Assembly: GCF_900537995.1 (NCBI RefSeq)
Contig: NZ_LR027880.1
Coordinates: 1,992,001 to 2,056,000, forward strand
Source: Roseburia intestinalis L1-82
Lineage (GTDB): Bacteria; Bacillota; Clostridia; Lachnospirales; Lachnospiraceae
Direction: 5' to 3'
Length of the DNA stretch: 64,000 nt
The notes under the pieces were generated by a model. The model saw nothing but the letters and a program-made list of their open reading frames with translations, made no database searches and was not told the origin of the DNA. Below, one piece after another: positions 15,554 through 24,013 of this stretch. A program made the position numbers and the translations under genes. How positions within the stretch are numbered: position 1 is the stretch's first letter; each line of letters begins with the position of its first letter.

Positions 15554-17152
15554 ATGAAAAAGAAGGTAGTATCAGTCCTTATGGCTGCCGCTATGGTAGC
15601 TGGTATGGCAGGATGCGGTTCCAGCAACACTGGTAACGCAGGAACAACAAATTCAAATGCTTCTACAAATAATGAAGCAACCACAGAGAGCGGTGATGCT
15701 TCCGCAAGCACAGCAACAGATTCTGATGTTGAGAAACCAGAAGAGATCACCATTATGGTAGATGGAACTGTTTTCACACAGGAAAACGGACAGGCAGAGT
15801 TCATTGCTAAATTGGAAGATCTTCTTGGAATGAAGATCAATGTGATCCAGCCGGATCATGATGCTTACTATGATGTAGTAGGACAGACAGTTGCAAGTGG
15901 TGACTGGCCAGACGTTATGATCTTATCTTCTACCTATTATGCAGGTTATGCAGAGCAGGGAGTTCTGTGGGATATGACAGACGCTTATGCATCTTCTGAT
16001 TTAAAAACAAGACAGGATGCATACGGCAGCACAGGAGTTATCGATGGTGTAAGACTTGATGGTAAGTTATACGGTATGCCGGCAGCTCGTGGTAACGGAT
16101 GTGTTACATATGTTAAGAAAGCATGGTTAGACAACTGCGGACTTGATGTTCCGACAAACTATGATGAGTATCTTGCAATGCTCGAAGCATTTACAACCGG
16201 TGACCCGGATGGAAATGGTGTAAACGGAGATACCTACGGTGTATCTGCTGCTGGTTTCATCGGAACAGAGGCTCCATATACAAACTACTTACCAGAGTTC
16301 TATCAGGATGCAAACCCAAGCTTCTATAAAGCAGAAGACGGAACATGGAAAGATGGATTCACAGAGGATTCTATGAAGAGCGCACTTGAGAGAATGGCAG
16401 CTGCTTACAAAGAGGGCGTGATTGATCCTACCACATTAACAAATGGTACATCTGACTGCCGTAACAAATTCTATGATGACAGCTTTGGTGTATTTACTTA
16501 CTGGGCAGGTACATGGGCAACCAACTTAAAGACAAATCTTGAAGCAAACGGTAAAGACGGTGAGTTAGTAGCATTACCTCCGATCGCTGAAGTAGGTCAG
16601 TACCTTGACCGTGTTCCACCAGTATGGTGCATCACATCTGCATGTGAGAACCCGGAAGGCGTATTCAAATACTTCATTGAGCCGATGCAGGATGGCGGAG
16701 ACGTTCAGTTCTTATGGACATACGGTGTAGAAGGCATTCACTGGTCAACAGCAGCAGAGACATTATTTGCTGGAACAGAGAACGAGAAAACATATGCGGA
16801 TGGTGAGTTCCATATGTTAGAGAACCGTGAGAAAGAGGGTACACAGTACACCAAAGCCCACATTGATCCAATGCTTGCTTTAGTTGAGCTTGCAAACGAT
16901 CCTCAGGAAGAATCTGTAGCAGCAGAAGCAAAAGAGTCTGCACAGTTATTCAATGATAATTGCAAAGCTGCGGATCTTGTTCCTACCACAGATGAGATGA
17001 GCGAGTACAATGGTGATTTAACAACGTTAAAGAACGAGCTGATCGCAAAAGTTGTTATGGGTGAGATCACTGTTGATGATGCATATGCACAGTTTGAGTC
17101 AAATCACGGTGCAGAGTGGTCACAGGCAATCGTTGATTCTTTAAACAAATAA
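15554..17152 (+). CDS. ABC importer substrate-binding lipoprotein (LplA type)
   Basis: A 532-residue extracellular solute-binding protein. It has a lipoprotein signal peptide with the lipobox ending at Cys21 (VAGMAGC), followed by a Ser/Thr/Asn-rich tether and a mature domain of the family that feeds LplB/YtcP permeases (ITIMVDGTVFTQENG start, PDHDAYYDVVG, KKAWLDNCGLDVPTNYDEY). An AAGGAGG site precedes ATG 15554; the frame's earlier ATG at 15473 lacks one. It is the first gene of the importer and hydrolase run; context suggests rhamnogalacturonan or other pectic oligosaccharides as ligand. A stable hairpin follows the stop codon. Confidence 0.92.
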   Translation: MKKKVVSVLMAAAMVAGMAGCGSSNTGNAGTTNSNASTNNEATTESGDASASTATDSDVEKPEEITIMVDGTVFTQENGQAEFIAKLEDLLGMKINVIQPDHDAYYDVVGQTVASGDWPDVMILSSTYYAGYAEQGVLWDMTDAYASSDLKTRQDAYGSTGVIDGVRLDGKLYGMPAARGNGCVTYVKKAWLDNCGLDVPTNYDEYLAMLEAFTTGDPDGNGVNGDTYGVSAAGFIGTEAPYTNYLPEFYQDANPSFYKAEDGTWKDGFTEDSMKSALERMAAAYKEGVIDPTTLTNGTSDCRNKFYDDSFGVFTYWAGTWATNLKTNLEANGKDGELVALPPIAEVGQYLDRVPPVWCITSACENPEGVFKYFIEPMQDGGDVQFLWTYGVEGIHWSTAAETLFAGTENEKTYADGEFHMLENREKEGTQYTKAHIDPMLALVELANDPQEESVAAEAKESAQLFNDNCKAADLVPTTDEMSEYNGDLTTLKNELIAKVVMGEITVDDAYAQFESNHGAEWSQAIVDSLNK

Positions 17153-17183
17153 TAAAACTTTCCGGTAAACGGAACTAAGAACT

Positions 17184-17229
17184 ATGATCTGTGCCCTGAC
17201 TGCGGATATCCGCAGCCGGCACAGATCAT
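17184..17229 (+). other. Intercistronic hairpin between binding protein and permease genes
   Basis: A two-tier stem: 12 bp (17184-17195 with 17218-17229) enclosing CTGCGG-ATAT-CCGCAG style pairing at 17200-17215. There is no U-run after it, so it is unlikely to end transcription. Such hairpins often protect the upstream part of a transporter mRNA and raise the amount of binding protein over permease; that role is inferred. Confidence 0.6.
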
Positions 17230-17269
17230 GGATCACAAATTCATGTTTGATTGAAAAGGAAGAACAGAT

Positions 17270-18235
17270 ATGAGAAAAAGTAATGAAAAATCAGCCGTAA
17301 CGGCTACAACCGGTGGAAAGAAGAACCACCTGGCAGCAAAAATCTATAAATACAGAGGATTCTATCTGATGTTTCTTCCTGTATTAATTTTTGCATTAAT
17401 ATTCTTTTACTTACCAATGCTTGGAATCCGTTTTGCATTTACCGATTATAACGGAATCAAAGAGGCAAGTTTTGTTGGTCTCAAAAATTTTCAGAAAATG
17501 TTTTCCATGCCAAATTTCTGGACGGCATTCTGGAATACCTTACAGATTAGTATTATCAAATTGTTTTTGACAACAGCAGCAGCTGTTATTGTTTCTATCT
17601 TTTTAAATGAGATTGCAAACATTCATTTTAAAAAGATCGTGCAGACAATTATTTATCTGCCACATTTTATGTCATGGGTAGTTACCGCATCCGTCTTTAC
17701 TTTGATCCTGGCACCGACAGCAGAAGGTCTTGTAAATACATTCCTGATCAACGCTGGTGTACTTGATTCTGGGATTTATTTCCTGGGGGATTCAAAATGG
17801 TGGAGACTTGCGTACTATATCATTAATATTTGGAAAGAAACCGGTTGGCAGACCGTTATCTTTATGGCAACGCTTGCCGGAATAAATACAGAGCTTTATG
17901 AAGCTGCAGCAATGGATGGTGCAGGACGCTGGGGCAAGATGAGATATATTACTTTCCCGGCTTTACAGAATACAATCCTTACTGTTTTGATCTTAAACCT
18001 TGCAAAGGTTATGAACCTGTTCGAGTCCGCATTTGTAATGCAGAATGATGCTGTTTTAGGTACAGCAAACGTACTTGAAACTTATATTTACTATCAGACC
18101 TTCAACAGTGGTGCGATTCCAAATTACGGTTATACGACAGCCGTTGGTCTGTTCAAATCTCTGGTTGGTTGTGTACTGGTACTGTTCTGCAATCACTTAA
18201 GCAAGAAAGTACGTGATGGACGCGGAATCGTCTAG
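17270..18235 (+). CDS. ABC importer permease, LplB/UgpA type
   Basis: A 321-residue inner permease of the carbohydrate uptake family. Six membrane segments are apparent, starting at about residue 32 (FYLMFLPVLIFALIFFYLP), with the ATPase-docking EAA loop seen as EAAAMDGAGRWGKMRYITFP near residue 206. A Lys-rich cytoplasmic N terminus precedes the first segment. It forms the importer with the next permease and the upstream lipoprotein. No ATPase gene is nearby, as is usual for this family, which relies on a shared MsmX-type ATPase encoded elsewhere. Confidence 0.93.
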   Translation: MRKSNEKSAVTATTGGKKNHLAAKIYKYRGFYLMFLPVLIFALIFFYLPMLGIRFAFTDYNGIKEASFVGLKNFQKMFSMPNFWTAFWNTLQISIIKLFLTTAAAVIVSIFLNEIANIHFKKIVQTIIYLPHFMSWVVTASVFTLILAPTAEGLVNTFLINAGVLDSGIYFLGDSKWWRLAYYIINIWKETGWQTVIFMATLAGINTELYEAAAMDGAGRWGKMRYITFPALQNTILTVLILNLAKVMNLFESAFVMQNDAVLGTANVLETYIYYQTFNSGAIPNYGYTTAVGLFKSLVGCVLVLFCNHLSKKVRDGRGIV

Positions 18236-18250
18236 GAAGGAGCAGCAGAT

Positions 18251-19093
18251 ATGAAAAGCAAGAAAAAAATAGAAGTTTTCCCGATCGTAAACGGGTTAAT
18301 ATTTATTATCTTAAGTTTACTGATTATCATCCCGATGTGGAAAGTATTAGTTGACTCATTCGATTTAAAAACCGCATATGGTATGAAATTATGGCCGGAG
18401 GAATTTGGCCTTGCAGGATACATTTCCGTATTCAAAAACCCAACGCTGTCCCATCCGTTAATGATTTCTGTAATCACAACGATTGCAGGTACGATCATCG
18501 CATTGATCTTATCTACATTTGGTGCATATGTACTGATCCAGTGGGATATGCCGGGACGTAACTTATTTGCAAACTTATTACTTTTTACCATGATTTTTCA
18601 GGGTGGTATGATCCCTACCTACCTCGTATTAAAATCATTACATTTAACCAATACCATCTGGGTCGTTATCTTATTCCCGGCACTGAACGTGTATAACCTG
18701 GTATTGATGAGGAACTTCTTCGAAGGTATTCCTGCCAGCCTGTTTGAGTCGGCAACACTTGACGGATGTACTCCGATGCAGACATTTATCCGTATCGTAC
18801 TTCCGATGTCAAAAGCAGCATTAGCATCCATCGGTCTTATGTTTGCCGTTACATACTGGAACGACTATACACATTACAAACTTTATATTACAGATTCAAA
18901 CCTTTATAACTTCCAGATGAAGTTAAGAAGTATCATCATGGGTAGTGATCTTCCGCAGGCAAACGGTGGTGCAACTGAGAACACCGTAAAGAATGCAGCA
19001 ATCATTGTTATCATCATTCCATTCATGATCGTATATCCGTTCTTACAGAAATACTTTGTAAAAGGTGTAAATATCGGAGCTGTAAAAGAATAA
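18251..19093 (+). CDS. ABC importer permease, LplC/YtcP type
   Basis: A 280-residue second permease with about six membrane segments (first at residues 12-34) and the EAA-like loop ESATLDGCTPMQTFIRIVLP at about 160-180. It ends with the family tail QKYFVKGVNIGAVKE. It starts 15 bases after its partner permease, preceded by AAGGAGCAG. The pair would form the heterodimeric channel of the pectic oligosaccharide importer. Confidence 0.93.
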   Translation: MKSKKKIEVFPIVNGLIFIILSLLIIIPMWKVLVDSFDLKTAYGMKLWPEEFGLAGYISVFKNPTLSHPLMISVITTIAGTIIALILSTFGAYVLIQWDMPGRNLFANLLLFTMIFQGGMIPTYLVLKSLHLTNTIWVVILFPALNVYNLVLMRNFFEGIPASLFESATLDGCTPMQTFIRIVLPMSKAALASIGLMFAVTYWNDYTHYKLYITDSNLYNFQMKLRSIIMGSDLPQANGGATENTVKNAAIIVIIIPFMIVYPFLQKYFVKGVNIGAVKE

Positions 19094-19107
19094 GGAGGAA
19101 GGTTTGT

Positions 19108-19794
19108 ATGGCGACTATTTTCTGGGCTGGAGATTCTACCGTACAATACAATGACATTCTTACATTTCCGCAGACCGGCATAGGACAGGTGATGAACCTG
19201 TTCCTAAAGCCGGAGGTGCGGGTGGAGAACCATGCCAAAAACGGCAGAAGCACAAAGAGCTTTATCGATGAGTCGAGACTGACACCGATTTATGACAAAA
19301 TTACCGCAGGAGATTTTCTATTTATCCAGTTTGGACATAACGATGAGAAAAAGAATGATCCACAGCGGTATACAGATCCATATTCCGATTACATGGTGAA
19401 TCTGGAAAAATTTGTAAATGCAGCAAGAAACAAAGGAGCATGGCCGGTTTTTATTACGCCGCTTGAGCGCAGATGTTTTATTGATGAGGAACATTTAGAT
19501 ATCGGGGAACATACCGATTATGTGGCGGCAATGAAACAGACAGCTGAAAATTTAAATGTTCCGCTGATCGATCTTTACAGTATGAGCCGCGCAGAAATGC
19601 GAAAGGCTGGAGCTGAAAAAACCAAAGAATGGTATATGCATCTGCCGGCAGGTGTCTATCCGTCCCATATGGACGGGCTGACCGACAATACGCATCTGAA
19701 ATATATGGGTGCAGTTGTCTACGCGGGATGTATAGCGAGAGGTTTAAAAGAACTTGGCGGTATCTATAGTGATTTATTAGTGGCTTGGGAGTGA
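19108..19794 (+). CDS. Rhamnogalacturonan acetylesterase (CE12, SGNH hydrolase)
   Basis: A 228-residue SGNH/GDSL hydrolase of carbohydrate esterase family 12. The four blocks are present: GDST at residues 8-11 (nucleophile Ser10), KNGRSTKSF, QFGHND, and a C-terminal D-x2-H (TDNTHLKYMG). The enzyme removes acetyl groups from rhamnogalacturonan I. No signal peptide is present, so it would act on imported oligosaccharides in the cytoplasm. It starts 14 bases after the permease gene with a GGAGGAAGG-like site. Confidence 0.92.
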   Translation: MATIFWAGDSTVQYNDILTFPQTGIGQVMNLFLKPEVRVENHAKNGRSTKSFIDESRLTPIYDKITAGDFLFIQFGHNDEKKNDPQRYTDPYSDYMVNLEKFVNAARNKGAWPVFITPLERRCFIDEEHLDIGEHTDYVAAMKQTAENLNVPLIDLYSMSRAEMRKAGAEKTKEWYMHLPAGVYPSHMDGLTDNTHLKYMGAVVYAGCIARGLKELGGIYSDLLVAWE

Positions 19795-19851
19795 TCCCTT
19801 GCCATTTTTGTATCAGGAAATAAAACCAGTGTTTAGGAGGATTTGAGGGTT

Positions 19852-21432
19852 ATGTCATTGTTATGGAAATCAGATCAGGAAGATGGGACTTATAAAAACC
19901 CGATACTTTTTGCAGATTATTCCGATCCGGATGTGATACGCGTAGGGGATACCTATTATATGACGGCATCCAGCTTTAACTATGTGCCGGGACTGCCGAT
20001 CTTAACATCCAAAGATCTGGTAAACTGGGAACTGAAAAATTATGCGATCGAAAAGATCGATGAGCCGGGCTATGATCTGCCGCAGCATGCAAAGGGCGTA
20101 TGGGCACCTGCGATCCGTTACCATGAGGGATATTTTTATATTTACTACGGAATGCCGGATGAGGGCATCTACATGGTGCGCACAAAAGACGCACTTGGAA
20201 CCTGGGAAAAACCGGTACTTGTGTTAGCCGGAAAAGGTCTGATCGATTCCTGCCCGTTCTGGGATGAGGATGGAAATGCATATATCATCCATGGTTATGC
20301 GAAGAGCCGTATTGGATTTAAGAGTCATCTTGGCATATTCCCGATGTCATGGGATGGAACAAAGGCGACGGGGGAGGACCATATCCTCTACTGTGGACTT
20401 AAGACACAGCCGACGATTGAGGGACCAAAGGTATATAAGCGAAACGGATATTATTACATTTTTGCTCCGGCAGGCGGTGTAAAGACCGGATGGCAGGTGA
20501 TTCTGCGCTCAAAAAACATTTACGGACCGTATGAGGAGAAAAATGTGCTTCATCAGGGGAACAGTATCGTAAACGGACCGCACCAGGGAGCACTGGTAGA
20601 TACGGTAAACGGCGATGAATGGTTCCTTCATTTTCAGGATCGCGGACTTTACGGACGTATTGTCCATATGCAGCCGGTCGTATGGGAAAATGACTGGCCG
20701 GTCATGGGGATCAATGCAGTGGATGGCTGTGGGGAACCATGTATCATCCATAAAAAACCAAATACCGGAATCACAGAGAAACCTTGTTACCTTGCGGCGG
20801 GAGATGACTTTTCATCGGAAAAACTCGGCTTGCAGTGGCAGTGGATTGGCAATCCGAAGGATGATTTTTATTCTTTGAAAGAGAGAAAGGGGATTTTGAG
20901 ATTATACTGTAAAAATCCATCCGGGAAAGCGGAGCCGATCCTCTGGGAGTGTTCGAATGTGCTGACGGAAAAACTGGTCTGCCCATATTTTAGAGCGTCT
21001 GTCTGTGTTGACATTTCAGCATTGTCTGAACAGGAGCAGGCGGGAATGGTCATGATGGGCGGTCACTATGCATATCTTGCAGTCCGCATGATCAGAGGTC
21101 AGAAACGTCTGATCCTTGGAAAATCTTATGACGGTGAGGATGGAATGCGCGAGAAGGCAGAGCAGCTTTTGGTACTGCCGGAGGAACAGGAAAAAGTTTA
21201 TCTGATCTTTGCGATGCGCGAGGGAGATAACGGCAGTGTATTTCATTGTTATTATTCATTGACTGATGATACAGATAGTGCATCCTGGACGGAAGTGAGA
21301 GCAGAGTTTACACCGTCTGATCATACCTGGGTAGGTGCGAAGATAGGGCTGTTTGCGAATGTCATCGGGGAAAAGGAACTGGGAGGCTATGGAGATTTCG
21401 AGTATCTGCATGTAGAGGCACTGGAAGATTAG
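19852..21432 (+). CDS. Glycoside hydrolase family 43 protein
   Basis: A 526-residue GH43 enzyme with the five-bladed beta-propeller in the first ~310 residues. The catalytic triad is visible: the base Asp in DYSDPDVI (Asp25), the pKa-tuning Asp in GLIDSCPFW and the acid Glu in TIEGPKVYK. The C-terminal ~200 residues form a beta-sandwich of the type found in beta-xylosidase-like members. It probably acts on arabinan, xylan or galactan side chains carried by pectin fragments; the exact linkage cannot be read. Start: ATG 19852 is 11 bases after AGGAGG; the in-frame TTG at 19843 is too close to that site. Confidence 0.9.
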   Translation: MSLLWKSDQEDGTYKNPILFADYSDPDVIRVGDTYYMTASSFNYVPGLPILTSKDLVNWELKNYAIEKIDEPGYDLPQHAKGVWAPAIRYHEGYFYIYYGMPDEGIYMVRTKDALGTWEKPVLVLAGKGLIDSCPFWDEDGNAYIIHGYAKSRIGFKSHLGIFPMSWDGTKATGEDHILYCGLKTQPTIEGPKVYKRNGYYYIFAPAGGVKTGWQVILRSKNIYGPYEEKNVLHQGNSIVNGPHQGALVDTVNGDEWFLHFQDRGLYGRIVHMQPVVWENDWPVMGINAVDGCGEPCIIHKKPNTGITEKPCYLAAGDDFSSEKLGLQWQWIGNPKDDFYSLKERKGILRLYCKNPSGKAEPILWECSNVLTEKLVCPYFRASVCVDISALSEQEQAGMVMMGGHYAYLAVRMIRGQKRLILGKSYDGEDGMREKAEQLLVLPEEQEKVYLIFAMREGDNGSVFHCYYSLTDDTDSASWTEVRAEFTPSDHTWVGAKIGLFANVIGEKELGGYGDFEYLHVEALED

Positions 21433-21435
21433 ATT

Positions 21436-23328
21436 ATGGGACTTCAAAAAGAATTAGAAGCAAAAAATTTAGATGGTGTGATCCGTGAACTGACAGAAAA
21501 TCCATCCTGCATTGATGATGTGACGGAAAAAGGTGTACCGCTTGCTTTGTATGCAGCGGAACTTGGAGATTTTTCTATTGTAAAGTATATTGTCGAATAT
21601 TCCAGGGCAAGTATGAATACGGTGGATGAAAATCATAGAAATATTCTGCATTATGCAGCGGCGTCCGGTAATCTGGAAATGAACCGTTACCTTGTGGAAA
21701 AAGTTGGAATGGATATTACGGCAGGAGATGGTAAATGTGTGACGCCGTATCAGATTGCATATGAAAGAAAAGATGAGAAACTTCTTTCTTACTATAAAGA
21801 ACGAACAGGTGCATCTTATGAGGGGATGTATCATAATCCGATACGCTGTGGAATGTTCCCGGACCCGTCTATTGTGCGTGTCGGGGAAGATTATTATATG
21901 GTGAATTCATCATTCATATTTTTCCCCTGTATCCCGGTTTCGCACTCGAGGGATCTGATACACTGGGAAATCATCGGTCATGCGATCACAGATCCACAGT
22001 GGGCGGCACTGGATGAACTGGAAGGCGGCAGAGGCTACTGGGCACCGGATATTTCTTATGATAATGGAAAATTTTATGTCACGGCAACCTACCGCCTGAA
22101 TGACACAGGCACTGTGTACCGTAAACAGATCGTGGTAAGCTCAGATAGACCGGAGGGACCGTACAGTAAACCGGCGGTCATTGATGAGGATGGAATTGAT
22201 CCGTCTATCTTTCACGAGAATGGCAGACACTATATGCTGCTAAACCGTGGGGCGAGGATTTTAGAACTGAATGATGACTGCACAAAGCAGATCTCTGAGG
22301 CAAAATTGTTATATTACGGAGATCAGAAACGTGCGCCGGAAGGACCACATCTGTTAAAAAAAGACGGTTATTATTATCTGTTCTTGGCAGAAGGAGGAAC
22401 CGGAATGGGACACAGGATTTCTGTTGCGAGAAGTAAGACACTTATGGGAAATTATGAACCGTGTCCATACAACCCGATCATGCGGCAGATGGATGAGGGG
22501 GCAGCAATCCAGAGATGTGGTCATGGAAAGCCGGTCTGCACACAGAACGGGGAGTGGTATATGGTATATCTCTGCGGCAGGATGATCGGAGATGGTTACA
22601 GTATGCTTGGCAGGGAGACGGCGCTTGATCCGATCAGCTGGACGGCGGATGGCTGGCCGGTCGTAAACGGTTTAAAGGGACCTTCGGTTCTGCAGAAAAA
22701 ACCGGATCTTCCGGTGTGGATGCCGGAAGAAGAGCCGGATATTGGCTGGAACCCAAAATGGATGACACCACGTGCACCGGAGCCGGAAGGAATCCGTTTT
22801 CTCTCATCAGGAATCCGTATCAAAGGGAGCCGTTTTCCACTCAGAGATGTGGCTGCTAAAAATATTTTATTGCAGAGACAGACTTCGTTTTGTTTTACTG
22901 CGGAAACGGAACTTGTGATACCGGGACTTACAGGTGGTCAGGAAGCAGGTTTAGTCTGTTATTATGACGAAAATACATGGGTGTGTCTTGCAGTCTGCAG
23001 GGAAAATTCTTATTATATCCAGGTAAAAGAACATATTGGGGATAAAGATGTTCTGCATGAGAGACAGATGCTTCCATGTGATTGTTCAGGGAAAAAGATC
23101 AGCCTGAAAGTGGAAACAGAGTATTTAAAGCGGCGTTTTACTTACCGGCTGCAGGGGGAAGAAAAACATATAGCAGCAGAGATTGCGAATGTTTATTATC
23201 TATGCGATGAAGGAATTCATATGGGTAAGCGCTTTACCGGGGCAATGACAGGTATTTATGCGGTTGCCGGAGAACACAAATTGTATGCAGATTTTTTTAA
23301 TTTTATTTATCAGGATATCGAAGCATAA
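21436..23328 (+). CDS. Ankyrin repeat - GH43 fusion protein
   Basis: A 630-residue protein with two parts. Residues 1-125 form about three ankyrin repeats; the clearest is RNILHYAAASGNLEMNRYLV near 69-87, matching the TPLHLAAxxGHxExVxxLL pattern. From about residue 133 a GH43 propeller follows with the full triad: Asp143 in FPDPSIV, Asp in GIDPSIFHENG and Glu in APEGPHLLKK, then a C-terminal beta-sandwich. No signal peptide, so intracellular. The start lies three bases after the previous stop with only a weak GGAAG site, suggesting translational coupling. Ankyrin repeats normally bind proteins, which hints that this hydrolase is held in a complex; this is inference. Confidence 0.88.
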   Translation: MGLQKELEAKNLDGVIRELTENPSCIDDVTEKGVPLALYAAELGDFSIVKYIVEYSRASMNTVDENHRNILHYAAASGNLEMNRYLVEKVGMDITAGDGKCVTPYQIAYERKDEKLLSYYKERTGASYEGMYHNPIRCGMFPDPSIVRVGEDYYMVNSSFIFFPCIPVSHSRDLIHWEIIGHAITDPQWAALDELEGGRGYWAPDISYDNGKFYVTATYRLNDTGTVYRKQIVVSSDRPEGPYSKPAVIDEDGIDPSIFHENGRHYMLLNRGARILELNDDCTKQISEAKLLYYGDQKRAPEGPHLLKKDGYYYLFLAEGGTGMGHRISVARSKTLMGNYEPCPYNPIMRQMDEGAAIQRCGHGKPVCTQNGEWYMVYLCGRMIGDGYSMLGRETALDPISWTADGWPVVNGLKGPSVLQKKPDLPVWMPEEEPDIGWNPKWMTPRAPEPEGIRFLSSGIRIKGSRFPLRDVAAKNILLQRQTSFCFTAETELVIPGLTGGQEAGLVCYYDENTWVCLAVCRENSYYIQVKEHIGDKDVLHERQMLPCDCSGKKISLKVETEYLKRRFTYRLQGEEKHIAAEIANVYYLCDEGIHMGKRFTGAMTGIYAVAGEHKLYADFFNFIYQDIEA

Positions 23329-23360
23329 AAAAGTCAGTATCAGAAAAACGAGGGAGACAA

Positions 23361-23999
23361 ATGGAAACAAAAAGACAGGAAGATATCAGAAAACTTATGC
23401 AGATGCCGGAAGAGGCGATTGCTTCTCTGAATGAATCAGAGGCAGACCGGCTCGGAAGACTAGCAGTCATGTTTTATAAAGAAACAGGAGATGGAGTATA
23501 TAAGGAGAAAGCAGAACAGATCCGTGCAGCGCAGGGCGAATTGCCGGAGGATATCTGTGCCATGCCTTTTTTTATGGAATATGAAACGGTATGTGGGAAA
23601 AAAGAGCGGTACAATAAGATCGTTGACCGGATGGAAGATGAGGCGTCAGCCGGATTTGCCGATGCAAAAGCAAGAAATGCATATTTAGCAGCCCTGGTGG
23701 ATGTGATTGATGGAATCAGTTTTGAGATTTATGAAAAATACCGCACTTTGACCGCAGTTTATAAACGCGTATTAAAGGATGCGTTAGCTGAGGGAGAAGA
23801 AACAACGGAACTTGCCTATGCCATATTAAAGGGCTGCAATATTGGAATTTTGCTGAAAGAAAAATATGCAGAAACAGGTGCTTTAATGGCAGGGCATCTG
23901 AAAAATACGGGCATGACAGATCAGACGGAATATCTGTCAGACATTACAGCAAGAACAATAGAACAATATGATCTGCTTGCGATGGAACAGTCGGAATAG
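23361..23999 (+). CDS. Shrunken GH105/YteR-like protein, probable non-catalytic
   Basis: A 212-residue helical protein with no named family known to me. Aligned by eye with the GH105 protein at 33283, four stretches match in order: residues 31-53 (LGRLAVMFYKETGDGVYKEKAE against AGKTLFELYDLTGKEKYRKAI), 68-75 (PFFMEYE against PFYMEYE), 105-140 (NAYLAALVDVID.. against GWYSMALLDTLD..) and 149-178 (ELAYAILKGCNIG against IMAYALLKGVRLG). It lacks the N- and C-terminal helices of the barrel and the WLDGLYM block holding the catalytic Asp. It is therefore either a degenerate relative or a small binding or regulatory partner. It sits between GH43 and GH28 genes in the same operon. Confidence 0.75.
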   Translation: METKRQEDIRKLMQMPEEAIASLNESEADRLGRLAVMFYKETGDGVYKEKAEQIRAAQGELPEDICAMPFFMEYETVCGKKERYNKIVDRMEDEASAGFADAKARNAYLAALVDVIDGISFEIYEKYRTLTAVYKRVLKDALAEGEETTELAYAILKGCNIGILLKEKYAETGALMAGHLKNTGMTDQTEYLSDITARTIEQYDLLAMEQSE

Positions 24000-24013
24000 G
24001 GAGGAAAAGAGTC

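Noticed and set aside
20264..20482. Several short frames inside the GH43 genes
   Set aside because: All are in non-coding frames of well-supported glycosidases.
23361..23999. Calling the 212-residue protein a pseudogene of GH105
   Set aside because: The frame is intact with a good ribosome site and normal codon use, and no remnants of the missing barrel parts are found in the flanking frames.
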